Assembly (NCBI GenBank): GCA_002633005.1
Contig: NMRA01000475.1
Span: forward strand, 62,001 to 126,000
DNA from: Phoronis australis
Taxonomy: Eukaryota; Phoronida; Phoronidae
Length of the DNA: 64,000 nt
Direction: 5' to 3'
The position numbers were made by a program, and so were the translations under genes. Shown here in pieces: positions 13,783 through 28,500 of this stretch. The notes under the pieces were generated by a model. The model ran no database searches, was not told the DNA's origin, and saw only the letters and a list, made by a program, of their open reading frames with translations. Every line of letters begins with the position of its first letter. Positions within the stretch are counted from its first letter, which is position 1.

Positions 13783-16700
13783 CTGAAAATACAGCAGGAT
13801 GTTAGATAATCTGATGTGCTTTTTGGTCAAAGCAGTAATTAAAAACAACAAAAGTATTGGAAAAAGTTCACGTCTACAATACTCACATCAGACCTTGAGT
13901 ACTTCTAGTTCAAAGGCATCATCAGCGAAGAGAAGGCGATGTAAAAGGGAAAACTGATGATGTGTTTAGTGGCTGGACTGCCAATGGGAACTTCATCGTG
14001 AAAACATTTGTTTCGCTCAAATTAAAAATCAGAGCCTACTTGAGCCGCACTTAAATAGCTGACACAAAGTGTTTGATGTGAATGGAACTTAAGTGTCTTT
14101 GAAGGAAAGTGCACTGTAACAAACAGCAAGTGGTGAACTCAGCTTTGATCAAAATCACTAAAACAGGTTTTTATGCCATCCTTATAGAAAACTATTAAGA
14201 TATAAAACCTACAACAAAGCACACTTGTGGAAGCAACGAGAGAGATCTCGTGGAAAAGCTAAGTGAGGCGGTTTAGACCAGACTCTTCTCTTGGACAAAA
14301 ATCAATTAGGATCAAAAGTGAACTTCAAGCACACACAGGCCATGTCATCACAGACCTATTTTAATTCATGTGACAGAAAAAAGCAACATATGGAAACTGG
14401 GTAACACCCTGAAATCGCACTAAAATCCCTCGTGGTGAGAGTGCCTGACTGTGGTTGAAGTTCAGGTTCCATGGCAAGGTTACTATATGTGTGGTAAGAG
14501 ATCTAACAGTGTGGGGTAATGGTGTGAACCATGGATAGAGTTGGTCTGACCCCATGTAGCTACTCCACTTAAAAGTAATTGGTTCTGATTTCACAAGGTT
14601 GTTGAGAGAGGCCTGTTATTGATCAAGTGACTATAAACTTGCAGTCAGGAGTTGGTCTGCTGCATTGATGTTTTGCAGACATTACATGTCAATCTAATTT
14701 GTATATGATGCTGCATGTAAGTTTGATAAAATTTTTGAGATCAACTGGTGGCTAGCTTAGTGGACTTGGGTGTTTACACCAGGCCAGAGTTGGGCTAAGG
14801 TTGCAACACCACTGGCACATTCCGCTTCATGTCCAAATGCAAATTTCCCTTTTAAACACCACTGTTCTGAGAGAAACGGCCACCTCTACTTCAGAGGGAA
14901 GGCGGAGCTTAATTGTGAACACTCATCTGCAGAGAATAATTCATTTCATTTGAAATAAGAAGTCAAACATTAATGCCACTCCCTGGCAATTAATTGTACA
15001 TATTGCTCATTCAAGTGAATGGCCACACCAACCTGTTTCTAAATGACCCCACTTGGCTTGCTGCCTTAATGTTACACAACTTAGGTTACATCTGGTGAAA
15101 AAATATCTGCAGAATGACCACTTCACTTGTGGTCTAACTTCTTGGTGAGTTTGAGGTTTGGCTGATGGTCACCGTCAACGTATGTCCTGCGTAACTAATC
15201 TAGTTTTATTCAGCAAAAACTATTGTTTAAAATACAGGTAGAACAGGATGCACTGCGTAGTCATACAAAACACATTCTGGCTGATATTTAGTTAAAACAT
15301 GTCATACAAAACACATTCTGGCTGACATTTAGTTAAAACATGTCATACAAAACACATTCTGGCTGATATTTAGTTAAAACATGTCATACAAAACACATTC
15401 TGGCTGATATTTAGTTAAAACATGACAGCAGTAACTAGTAGACAGTGGCTTGCGCTTGAATAAAACACAGAAAAATTATTGATTTAAGCCAAACCAATGA
15501 CGTGGTCAAGAGTTAAAGCAAACAATAATTGCTAATTAGTACTTTGGCAACATCACACCGATTCTCGTCTTGTGTTCACAGCAACCGTTTAAATAACAGA
15601 TTTTAAGGTACCTTTATAAAGCCAAACCATTGCCTCTGATTCATGTCTTCAATTGTCAATTGCACAACTAAATCGTTTATTTTATGTCTTAAATATGTTT
15701 TACATCTTCAAACTAAATCACGCATTCAAACAATCCAACTAACAGCATTTCAATTTATAAAAATATTGTAACCCATTGGATGAAACCTAATTCAAAACAG
15801 AAATATTTTACCAACTTCCTTTTTTGTATCCAACAAATTGATCTGAAAATTCTAGACTCAATTCCTGACACACCTCGATTTCAATGAAAACACTTCAATT
15901 TACATCAGTAAACATGCTAATGTCCAGCCTAATGATTACATTATAACACACCAAGTGTATCATTTACCCATGCTTCATTACCCTAAAGGTTCATGTGTGC
16001 CTTTATCAATATATCATTTATTTAAGATGACCAATTATTCTCAACAGCAGTTTCCTTTGACCATGATGAGTTATGCACTGCAGTCAGACCAGATGTTCTC
16101 GTTACTGAGATGTCATAATGGCGCAAAGCAAATAGACACAAGGGGCGATGACTACAATCAAATAGTGGTAAACCTCGTTGTATTATGAGTATTTCTACTA
16201 GGTACAAAGCCAAAAAAAGCTTAGCATGTTCTTGCATGGTTTGAACGTGTCAAAGTGCAAACAGAAAAAATGAACAGAAAAGCACCAATGCACATCACTT
16301 GAGTTTTACAATGCTCCACAAAAACGAAAATGTCTGCACGAAAATACAAGTCCTAAATTTGGCCTTCAAATGTGAACAAGGTCAAATAAAATCTGTATTT
16401 TTGGACAGGTAACAAATTTTGTATCAATAATCACAACTTGCTAATTTCTGAGACAGCTTGTTATGAGCTTGGAATTAATGCCTGGTGAAATATAACTTCA
16501 CGCATGACATATCAATGATGACAGTCTCGTGGCACCTCACCTATTTTTACAATGAACAGAGATTACGAATCACAAAAGTTTCATAGCATGTGCGTATTAC
16601 AAAAACATGCAGAATTTTGCTTTGGCGACAAGTTTTTGTGCAATGAAAGTAGGATGTTGTGAAAATGTTCAATCATTCTGGCTTTCAAGATAAGATTTAT

Positions 16701-19486
16701 ACGATTGTTTAAAAAGTGTGTTGCCTGCACATAGTTTCTTCCAAGTTTTAAAGAAGTGGCAGGGGGGTTGGAAAGACTAAAAATTTTTTAAATTCGCTAT
16801 TTGATCGTTTGACTACGGCATGCAATGTTAGTGGTGTGGTCACAGAGAAGGAAAAATCTAATCTTCACTGCACACACGTGAATGGTTTTAGGCTATTGAA
16901 AGAAGTTCCAGTTCCTTAAAATTCCGTTAGAAAAGAGGAAGGTCCAATTTTACGTCAAAAACGTTTCTCAAGCTCTACTTCTACATATACATATAACGTC
17001 GTATGGAAAATAACGAATATTGAACCGAATGAGTGTGGTTTCAATCGCAATTCAAAGTCCACCGAAACACTAGTCGCAGGGGACATCCTTTCGTTATCGT
17101 CTTCTGCAGTGCATTTAACAATGGCCGAGTTGCTGAAGTTGGCATTTATTAGGCCTCACTTCTGCTACATCCTATCATAATACGCAACATATTTATTCTT
17201 CAAAACAACCATTCTTTTCTCGCAGTTTTAAGATCCACATTATTCAGAAATGAAGCCAAAGTAACAGGTGCTCTATTCGTGACATTTTGTGGATGACTTA
17301 CTTTTCCATATCTAGGGCACGTAATCAGTGCCATGTGCTAAAGGAGCAAACTCAAAGCACCCAATAATGGAATTCCGCACCAAGTTGATGTATTTCGAGG
17401 CCTTTTATTTCATGTAATACTACCAACTGAATACGCATTCAACATTACACACAAGATTTTTTTCTAATGAAATTTGTGCTGCCCCATTCTCATGCATTAA
17501 CACGCCATTCAAGCTGAGCAGACAATTTTGTGACAGGAAGTTTTTCAATCGAGGGGAGTTTGCCCATAGCCATACGCATGGCAGGTCAGTCTAGAATTTT
17601 GTCTGGTATTTTTTCAACGTGTATTTCCTCATATTACAAATTGCGTACTTAGGTACTCGAATACGAGTGTCAGTTAGAGAGCGCTGATTAAGCTCTCGTG
17701 TCTTCAACTAGCCTTACATTAAAGGGAAATCCTTTGAATATCGAGTGTAGGTCAAAGGTCATGGGTGACCATGGCGACACCTCAATTTTCAGACTCGTCA
17801 GAGCTTTATAGACGTTCAAATGACAAAGATTAAAAGGACGCATGGCTTTTTAAAACAGGTCGTGTAGAACGCTGTACACTAATCGCTGGGTGTACAAATA
17901 ACCACAAAATGCCCAATGTCTGCTTGGCGCCGGTACAAGTCAGGTAAATACACTACTCATATTTTGCCTTTTCCACTTGTATAGTTAAGAGTTTACTCAC
18001 TTATGTCAATCCATTTTATGAAACTTTTTGTAATAAAAAGTTGCATAGTCTTACTACTTGATTTCAAGTGTTTTGAATGCCTCAAAAGCCGTGTTACATC
18101 ATTTTGACTTTGTATGGAACAGTAGCCTAGGGAATAAAGAGCTTTTTTCACCAAAATGCAAAACAAGGGAGTGAAAACAACAAAATTCTAAAAAGTAAAA
18201 AGAGCTTTTAACCAACTTCAACTCCCATATGTTTGTTAACCTACATCTCCTTAACTCGGAAAACGATCAACACATAGCTCACTGCAGAAATTCAATAAAA
18301 ACAGCAGAGTAACCATACACTGTTCATTCGGAGCACACGGTTGACCTCACTAGACCGGTCATTACATTTGTTTGATTGGATAACCTTGAACTCCAGCCCA
18401 AGCCCAAAGACTCACCTGTCTGGATGGCGGCGTCCATCAAAATGATTGTCTTCGTTTTCATCTTCCTACCTCCTGCCTTGAATGACGACGCAGTGCCACA
18501 GTCATTCTGAACACCTACGCTCACTTTTGGCTTCCCAGCATCCACCACTGAGCTGCTGGACGTCTACAAATAAAAAGACAACGTGAGGAAGAATGCCACA
18601 CTAACTGTTAAAGTTGCACTTCATCATGTGCTTATATTGCCGGAAACCACCTTTAGAAGCAAGTTATGTATAACAGTTGAATCACCTTCATTTAATAGTT
18701 CCTTCTTTGAGACGAGAACAGGAAGACTGTTATTGGTATTCGTAACTTTAGAGATATTCAAAAAGCTGCCGAATATCCAGCTCAACAAAATCAGTCAGTC
18801 ACTTGATACTCATTACCAGTTAGCTGCATTAGATAAGGCAGAAGATAAGAGCTTAAAACTTATGACAGACAATTAAAATTAAAAACATATTACAAAATAG
18901 CATAATATGCCAATTTACAAACTACCTAAATCCCATGTTCATACAAATTGAGCATTTCAGTCAAATGATAGCAAGATTAGCGAACTTGGAACAGGCTTTA
19001 TGTGGAATGATTGGTTAGTTTTAAAGTCCGAGTTTGAATTGAACCTAAGGGCCCATTAAACATTAAACCAAAGATTCTTACACCTGTATATGACCGTACC
19101 CTTATTTCTACATGATCACTGGATGCATACCAGCCCAACAGAGGTAGGTAATACCATCCGTCAACTCCCGCTTAAACAATCAAAAGATACTAGATAGAAG
19201 TCAGCTCTCAGCATGAGTTGAACAACACTTTAAATAGCCTAAAATGTGGCCATTTTTAAAGTGTGTGTAGCATGCGTAGTTAAGAAGCTGTTTTCTCTTG
19301 AGCAAGAACACAGGATGAATGGCTCATCTCTTGAGCAAGAACACAGGATGAAGGGCTCATCCTTGTAAGACCTGCTGCCAACTGGTGTGTGGATTTTGTG
19401 TCCTCAGACAAGTAAGCACCTGGTAATCTACTCACAGAATGAGGCTGGATATGTGCACGTTCAGATGTTCAATGGACCCTGTGTGT

Positions 19487-19585
<99 letters not shown>

Positions 19586-22500
19586 TGTGTGTGTCTGTGT
19601 CTGTGTGTGTCTGTGTGTGTCTGTGTGTGTGTGTGTCTGTGTCTGTGTGTGCAACTCCCAACAAAAGAACTGTTCACATACAGAGCAGCATTTACAAATG
19701 TGCCTGAATATGGCAACATATCTTGAACAAAATGCAGACTTTACCACTTTATTTTTATTTGTATCGGGACTGCACGATTTGTTTTTTAAACCTGCATGCG
19801 TCCAAGCCCTGAATAAGCTTTATTAGGCAACAACTTGACTCAACTTCCTCAAGTCCTCCAACTTGGTCATGAAAAATAACATTTCTAAAGCGAAAGTCAG
19901 CTCCGTTGCACAGTGTAGAGTTGTTTATGAGTTTGTATGCCCTATGAACGAATGTCTTCGTTCAAACGTCAAGCAATGTTACATTGGGCAAACGGTTTGG
20001 AGTCTTTCCCGTCGGTTATCTATGCATCTTCAAAATGGCGCCATCCAAGATCATTTTCTGCAATGTCACGAACGTAAAATCACTCGTCAAGAAATTGTGG
20101 AAAACATGTCAATTCGGTATATAGAGCACGATGTGCTGTGATTGAAAGTGTTAGAGTCCCTTTTAATTGCTTCTGAGAAGCCTCTTTTGAATGAGCAGCA
20201 AACAGGGTCGCGCCGCACGTTACACTTGTTTGCGTGACTTTCCTGTTACCCCCCTTCCTTAGTCATTCTTTGCAGTATTTCACACTGTGTGTGTCATCAG
20301 CTTATGCTCTGTGATGGCATTACTGCGTCATTTTATCTTCACTTGGGAATGAAACAAGTATGTTTCGAAATATCGTGTGTCTTTTAATTATGTCGCTAGG
20401 TCAGTTACTTTATCTATGGTCAGTTGAGAGTAGTTTTGTTCTGAAGGTACGAACGTTATGGAATAAAGACTGTGAACAATGAAAAGAGTCGTGCATTCAA
20501 CCAATTCTGTATAACCGAAAACTTGCTCATGAACTACAGCGGTATTATCATTATCTACTTTCATTATTTTATGATAAGGCCGAAAAAGCATCCCCGTACT
20601 TGGTTTTTGGTCTTAACCACACTCAATTTGAGACGTGCACTCACCAACTAAAATAAAAAATAAAAATGCACACACCTGCATCAGTGTCAGTCAAGTATCA
20701 CATATTTTTTTTGAAAAGATGCACAAAGGCACGTAAGCAAGGGTAAGCAAGGGTAAGCAAGGTTTGAAATGCCATGATTTGCCAAGCGATGCATAATCAA
20801 TCACCAAACTGTAAAAGATACAGCTGGCAGTGTTCCAAAAGTCCACAGATCTTGGTTTAGTCACTGAAGTGGAGATGAACCCTTTAAAAATGATCACTAT
20901 TATAGCGGTGCAAAATACAGCAATACTTGCCAAGTGCACTCAACCAGCACGTGTTGCTTTCAAATGTGGAAACGACCTAAATTAATTTTAAGTCGTGTAT
21001 GCCACTCCATCCAAATTAGTGACATATCTACAAGCGGTTTCTGCAGTCACAGTATAGAAAACGACGCATACCAAGACCCATCAGAACACCTCGGGTATGC
21101 TCGTAACCTCAAGTTATCCCTCACAGATGTAACGTGTGACAAACTTCAATAATCATAATGTAAGAGATGACTGAAATCATACATTTTGGGCTTGGAATGG
21201 TTAACTAGTTCAAATAGTGACGGGCAGGGAGAGGAAGGACCGTTTTTAAATATGTAAACAAATCATCAGTGCCATTCACATACAATAGCATAGCAGGCCC
21301 AGCATGGTCAGTGAAATTAGTTCCCTGTGAACCCTGTTAGCATGATCAGTGAAATTAGTTCCCTGTGAACCCTGTTAGCATGGTCAGTGAAATTAGTTCC
21401 CTGTGAACCCTGTTTTTAGGGGTACAACTGAGTTGTGTCTGAAAGCACAGCTTGACAAAGGGTTTATGGTCCCAGCTGAGAATATAATTGTTTTATTAAC
21501 CCCTACGGATTATGAATAGCCCAGCCCAGAACAATAGGCGATGGATTATCAGCCTCCCTTCTAAAATATTGTGAACTCTCATTTCAACCTGTTATTACAG
21601 GGTATCTCTACGTATTCGATGGCATTCTTCTTTTCCAGAGTCACATGGTGCAATGTAACAATTGACGTTCACACAAGCGCATATATGAAACACCTCCAAA
21701 GGATAGTTTGAGACTACGAAAATACCAGTAATAGATGTACAAAAAAGTTGGATTTTCTGTTTGCAAAAACAAGCAAATCAAAAATTTCACAGCATCGACT
21801 CAATTATCAAGAAAAAAAACATAGTAGTCAGAGCCAACAATGCTTTTTTGACCAAACACGTAGGTTCATTATTTTGTGTAGGAATAAGGTAGGTTCATTA
21901 TTTTATCTAAAAACGACTGTGCTATGTTCAACTATTAACTTCTACTGTTAAAATGATAAAAAGTAGTTCTCATGTAATGACAATGCAATAAGGCATTCCA
22001 GTAATTTTACACTCGAATGACAAACGATACCAAATGTAACCTCACGTAAACACAAACATTTATTTTATGGTTATAAATTGATGAAAACTCCACCCAACAT
22101 TTTCCTACTTGAGGTGGCACACTCGTTCTATTCAGATGGATGCACACTGCTGCACATTCGTGAGTACTATAACTGCAGAAATCACTAGACTATGAAGGAC
22201 AGCAAGCTTTGATGCAGTTGTGTCAATGCCTTTACAAGAAACATTACCATGGTGTTTGTATACATTATTTCTGTGTCAATATGACCGAGGGTAGGCGCAC
22301 GTAGCGTGAGCTGTGGTGCGTGGCGGAATTGAAAAAACTAATCAATAATCAGGGGACGGCCCTGGACTGATGAGTACCACCTTTTACACATACTTTAATT
22401 TGCAAAAACGAGTTTCATTTCACTGGAAGTCAATTTCACAGTAAACAAAAAATTGAAAATTGACTTACAACTGTAAAACCTCTGCAAAAGACCAGTGAAC

Positions 22501-25500
22501 TTTCGCTTTCTGAATTTTCAAATTAATGTTTCAAGTACATCCTAATACAATTTCCATCATATAGTTTTTGGAGAAACGTGGGCATTCACAACATTATTAG
22601 AAGTCATTCAAAACTTTAAGAAAAGGAATTATCAATTTCCCATAAGGAACTGGCCATAATTAGCGTAATGAAACAATCGCCATTAATACATATGACCACA
22701 GTGTAACATTTTTAATAACAATAGCTTCAGGAAGTTGTGAACTATGAATGCAATTTTGTCATTTATTTATTTGATCTTCGAAAAAAAACATTTTCTCGGT
22801 AAAAGTATTTCAGTAATTTCAGATTTACAGTGCACACAGATTAAATAAACCCTTTCTTTAAAACTCTGCACATAACACACATTTTGTTTGCAGCATTTCA
22901 TTGGACATATCATAGAAAAAGGAAAGATTTTGTCAAGCAAAAAAGGGTGATATCATTCAAACGGTGTGACGTCATTTTGACATTTTTGATTCAGTCAAAT
23001 AATTAAAATGCCAGATTTATGCTGCGCTATGTACTAAGCACTTAAAAAAAATATTTCTGGGCAATGGACCTGCTAAATCTTAATCCTTCTCAACACCCCG
23101 GGAACACACAACGGATGCAACAGTTGCTAGAGTACAGCAATTGATCTTATACATACTTTGTGTAAAAGAGTCACGTGCTCTATTCCTATTTGTGGGTCCA
23201 CATCTCATCATGTAACAGTGACAGACATCTCATCACCTCACATCTACATTATGACTCAGTAGGCAAGATATGCGTGACCAAAAACAACCCGTCTCATCAA
23301 CTTATAAGACAATAAATACTGTGGAACAGTAAAATTTTATTTTCATCAAAAGAAGTAAACAGGAAAAATATACCTCATTAGTAGCAGGCAACGTCCTCTT
23401 CGAAAACCATTGTCCTGGTTAGTATTTTGGAGTAAAGCCCCCCTATTTTGGTTTTTAACATTGTGTGTTACCGTAGTTTTTCTCCTTCCACATGATAACC
23501 CCACGGAACAACAAGATTTCATTGAATACTTAAATGGAAAGATTCCGCACTGCTAACTTGGATTATTACAGTTTCAAGTATGCAATTTTGGCTTGACATA
23601 ATCAGTGTTGTGAGTGACTTAATTGCTTATTTTTCATAAGATTATGGCAAAATGAGATTGCACATTTTCACCACATTGTCTGATAAAGAAGTAAATTATT
23701 ATTGCAGTCCAAACTGAAAATTTGTCATTGTCAAAGAGGAAACAAATAAAAATTCACACCAGGTTATAAACCTAGAAAAAGGTTACAACTTGTTTTTCAG
23801 GGAAATTATACTTCAGAAATGGCCAATCCGACTGCAAAGTGTTTAATAAAATATTGTACTGTTCAACAAAATGGAATTTCAATGACTTATATGAACAAAA
23901 GTTGGAAATAAAATAGAAACACAAATTTAGATAACTATAGCAGTGCTTTGAACATACCTCTCTTCTTTATTAACTTACTAAAATGACATGGTCACAGCAC
24001 CTAACCCATGTCACACTGTTATTTAGGTTCAGTTAAATCCTACACGCTTTCTACTATCAGGAAATATTTCTTTTACCAAGCTATATTTTATGGCTTTGTA
24101 GATCAGTGGCTGAATGCAGACTTGGTCATAATATTCATGACCTTGAGGAAGGTGACGGAACAAGGCAAGTGAGACAAATGATGTGAATTTCAACAAAAAA
24201 ACGATTTGTTATGCAATTCTAGAACACTATAAGTTCCAGTTTCATCCACCAATAGGCCAGAGTTTACCAATACCAGGCACTATTCAAATTGGAACAAGGT
24301 GTACTTAACTGCAGCTTTGTATTAAAATGGGATACACAAACAGCAGGACCACTGTAACCATAACAAATAACAGACCATTATACATTCTTGATAGCTAATG
24401 GGAGTAGTGAGAAAGAAAGCTGCTTGTGTGTCTAGAGAAAGTAAGACTTAGCTGGCAGAGCAAAACACCTGTAATGACTGTTCAGATTGCTGACATTTTT
24501 TGCAGGCATTAGTACAGAGGCACTTCCTCCATGTATTTAACATTACGTAGAACCCTTGAAAACATCCAAATTACGTAAAAAACTTTGTAACATCATACCT
24601 CAGAAATTTCAGATACTTTGCTTTGTGCACTGTTCTCCAAAATGTTGGTAAGAATTGCTTTTAATGAAATCCACAATTCAATGCATGAGGAACTACCAAA
24701 ATGTATGACGTTTACAAGTTTTGGGAAAAAATCACAAGTTGCATAAAATAAAAACAAGATAACTTAAAGGAAATTGTAACAATGTTCTTCAGATTTCAAC
24801 TTGAACATTCATATCATTGTTTTGCTATAAATGTACACGTCCTCTTTTGCTAAATTTTACTAAAAAGACGGTCACATGAACCAATTAATGTCACATTTGT
24901 ACAAAGTGATACATCAAATTTTACAGGCTTTTCCTTTTCTGCTTCTACAGAATAAAAATATATGGCTCTGCAGATATTTGGGTAAATATCATGATAGACT
25001 TTTTGATAAGGTTCTTTGTAAGCTAACTTAACGTCAAAGTAATCAATATACAAGGATGAGTGCTGAGAGCCAAAAACCGTTTACAAAAAATTTGTCAAAG
25101 TGCACAAAAAGAAACGATTCATTTCACTTAAGGTTGTCGCCCACTTGGGGTAAATTTTAAAGAGGAAATGGTTTAAAGATGCAACAAACAAACGGCAGCA
25201 GCCATTTAAGTTCAGTTTAATTTCTAGTTAGTTTTACAGACAAAAACAAAGACAAGAAAATAAATTGTCATTGCCACACCAGAACGCCTGTCTATAGTGA
25301 GCAACTTGGTGAAACACTGCTCAAAAACATTCTTGTTGCGTCAAATTTTTGAAACGTTACCTTGTCTGGAAGTATTCTCCAACATTGTGAAAACATTACG
25401 AAACAAATTTTTAAATTGCTTCCAATAATTGAGATACATTGAAAACATTTCAAGTATGTTATTGGAATGTTTTAGAAGAACCAATCAGAAGTTGTAACCC

Positions 25501-28500
25501 TTTGTGATGGTGGTTTAGCAAGAGGTTGTAACCATTGTAACTCAGGGTGAACACTGACAGTAGGTGGCACTGATGTCAAATCTCCTCGGAGGCACTAACT
25601 AGGATGAACTGGCATGCAAAAGTAAACATGACTGGCAACTAAACCATGAACTAGGGACACAACAGTTTTAACCGACAGTGTGAATGATAATGATTATGCA
25701 ACAGTTAAAACTATTGAAAGAGGAACACCCTGGCGTAATTGGTCTGAACACAGATTTTTAACATGATGACAATGATAATGTTGACTATGATGATAAAGAG
25801 AATGAATGATGATGTCAAGGCAAAATAGAATGATAAACAATGATGATGATGATGATGATAACGATGAGATGCTAAACAACGATGACATAAATGATTTAGA
25901 ACATAGCTTTGTTCAGTAGATAGTAAACCAGGTACAGCGATGACTCAGACAATAAAAGAGAACTCAACAGTATATCTCAAATGATATATGGCAAGCGCCA
26001 GATAGCGTGACCTATCAACAAACCAAATTTCAAAAAAGATCCCTGAAAAGATCCTGAAAAATCGAAAAATGGCTGCCACAGCGCATTATTGTGTCCAAAG
26101 TTAACCTAAAACAACAGGCCACAAGACAATGAAGAGACTCGTGTAATGTGTGCAAATTTCATGTTGATTCAGAAAACAGAGGCCCTGAATCATGCTCAAA
26201 AAGAAAAATTTGACAGAGCAACATACAAATTAACAAAATCAATCCTTACCTCTAACAAAGCAGATGTAGCAGTGTTGCGATCTCCTTGCACAGTTGAAGG
26301 GTAAATCACCATTGGAGGGGCTGTCATGGATTGGGGACCAGGGGGCACAGGCTGGTGCTCTTGGTAGGGAGGTGCAGAGGGCATCCCCCAGGCAGGAGTT
26401 GGAGGGCCATGATAGTAGACCCCTGGGGGGTACTGATAAGGGGAAACTGGGCGAGGGGGACCTGTGGCCCGGAATGGCTGTCTGATATTGAAGCCATGCA
26501 TGTTTGGAATGCCATGGTTGGGTATTGTGTAGGCAGGTCTGTTTCCAGCATAGGCAAAGAGATCTGAAACAATCGGAAAAAGCTGTAGGAACCAATGGAA
26601 ACCATATTTATCTCACAAGAGCAAAACCAAACAATCAGTCGTTCTTATGACAAAAGAAACAAACCGTCCATTCAGACTGCTCCTTTCTCTGGTCGCAACA
26701 AAAAGTGATTGTATTTATAAAGATTGTCTTAATTATAGGTGATTTTAATGAGAGGTAAAATAATTCAATGATAATCAGTGCAACATCTGAGCTCGGTCTT
26801 ACTAGTGAGTGTATGCACTCATGTTATGCAATCAGTGCAACATTTTGAGAAAGTCATACACTTACTTTGATTAGTAGCTCTTGAAACAATCTATTTCTGG
26901 TCGCAACAAAACGTGATTGAGAGGAAAATGGAATGGGTAAAATCCATCGATTTTCGTTCCAGTTCATGACAAAGAAAAACAAAGCTGACTAGAAATGTAA
27001 GTAGAATTGGGCATTTAGCTTTCTTAAAATTGGTCTTATAATACTCCATATCGTCATAGGATTTTATTTCTACAACTAACAAGAACATCAAACTATCAGC
27101 AACTCAAGAAAACAATTCAGAGTTTATTAGGGTAGGTGGCCTTATGAAATTTGAAAATAGCACCTGTACGCATTGCCTGTGGCTTGAGTTGGTATTGAAA
27201 TGGAATCCTATCAAAGAAAGGAATTATATGAGACTGATTTTACAAAAGTAAATGGCCTAATTCGACTATTGCTTCTCACCCAGCTAAACAGGGCAAAATG
27301 CACTTGAATAGGTTATGAAATAAGTCCACTGCTAACTGATGCATGCATACAAGCTTTTCGAATACGTCATACTAGCTGCATCAAAATGAACAGTTACAAA
27401 AAATATGCACTCCATTGCGTTTGGTTATGGTTGGGTATTATTAGGAATTAATAAGAGCCCAGAAATCAATATAGAGATGTCACTGCAATAGCACAAACCT
27501 ATAAGGTTGTTTATCTGGTCTCTTAGCAATCAGCAAAATATTACCAAGTTACAGAATGGGTGAATGAACATGAAGTGAAGAGATATTCACCGTCAGCACC
27601 AAAACACACCAACAATTTCGCATTAAAAATGCAATTACTACTGTATTTTGATCTGAAGCTTCAATTATTGATCTACAAGTGGTGGTCGCAACATACTAAC
27701 GCAAGTCCACTGGTGGATGTGGAAGAAGGGTCGCAGGCACCTCGGAGCCTGACAATTTTTGACCTGGGGGAATATTACAAGTTTATTATTGCAAATTGTC
27801 ACCATGACAGGACACGATGTGAATAGAAAAGCGAGCTTTAATTGTCCTCATTTTTGCATTTCAAAATATTTATGTAGCGCGATAAATTAATGTTGAATGC
27901 TGTTCAGGTTCCTTTTTTTAAATGTTTATTACGAAATCTTCAGAATACAATGAATATACATAACCCAGAAAGGGCCAAGAGGCATTAGATCTGGGTAAAA
28001 AAATACAAAGAAGTCTATATACAATGATTATATACAAATACATGAATAGGTTCTGAGCAAAAGTTAACATTAGAAACAATAGACAGTATTTTGAAATATA
28101 CACAACACTTGTTAAGAAGACATAGCAAATGAACAAAGGCTATTTTGGCAATTATTTTTGTAAGTTTATGTCCTTGTTCTACAAAAGGTCTCCGGTCCAA
28201 ACAAGAAGTACAACACAAAAATAACAAATCTATATTCTCTTTTTTTACCAGTCCCTAATAACTACTTAGCTAGAATTAAATGGCAGCATGTTTTATCCAG
28301 CAAGTTCAAAGTTCAAAGTGCAAGAGATAACAATGACTACATGGTCAAAATGACACCAATTCCCATAAAACTGTCAACAAGTTGTTCAGAATGGAATCTC
28401 ACAAGTTATAATGACAATTAATTTGGAACACTTCAATCTATTTTCACAAATCCTGGACAAGTGCTAGAACTCAGCATGCCTAACACAGACTGGGCTCCAA

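Larger units (their letters stand above)
20511..26249 (-). other. SECISBP2L intron 4, remainder
   Basis: AT-rich intron with a 38-bp tandem repeat at 21301-21414 and a GGTAAGCAA triplet repeat near 20737-20762. It could hide a short exon between residues 192 and 193, but I could not identify one. A GAT/ATG-rich run occurs at about 25756-25880. Confidence 0.6.

Noticed and set aside
19387..19826. Several overlapping Cys/Val- and His/Thr-rich open frames
   Set aside because: They are translations of a GT/CA microsatellite with no stop codons by composition.
26294..26567. Plus-strand open frames over SECISBP2L exon 4
   Set aside because: Antisense shadows of a GC-rich exon; the minus frame has matching splice sites and homology.
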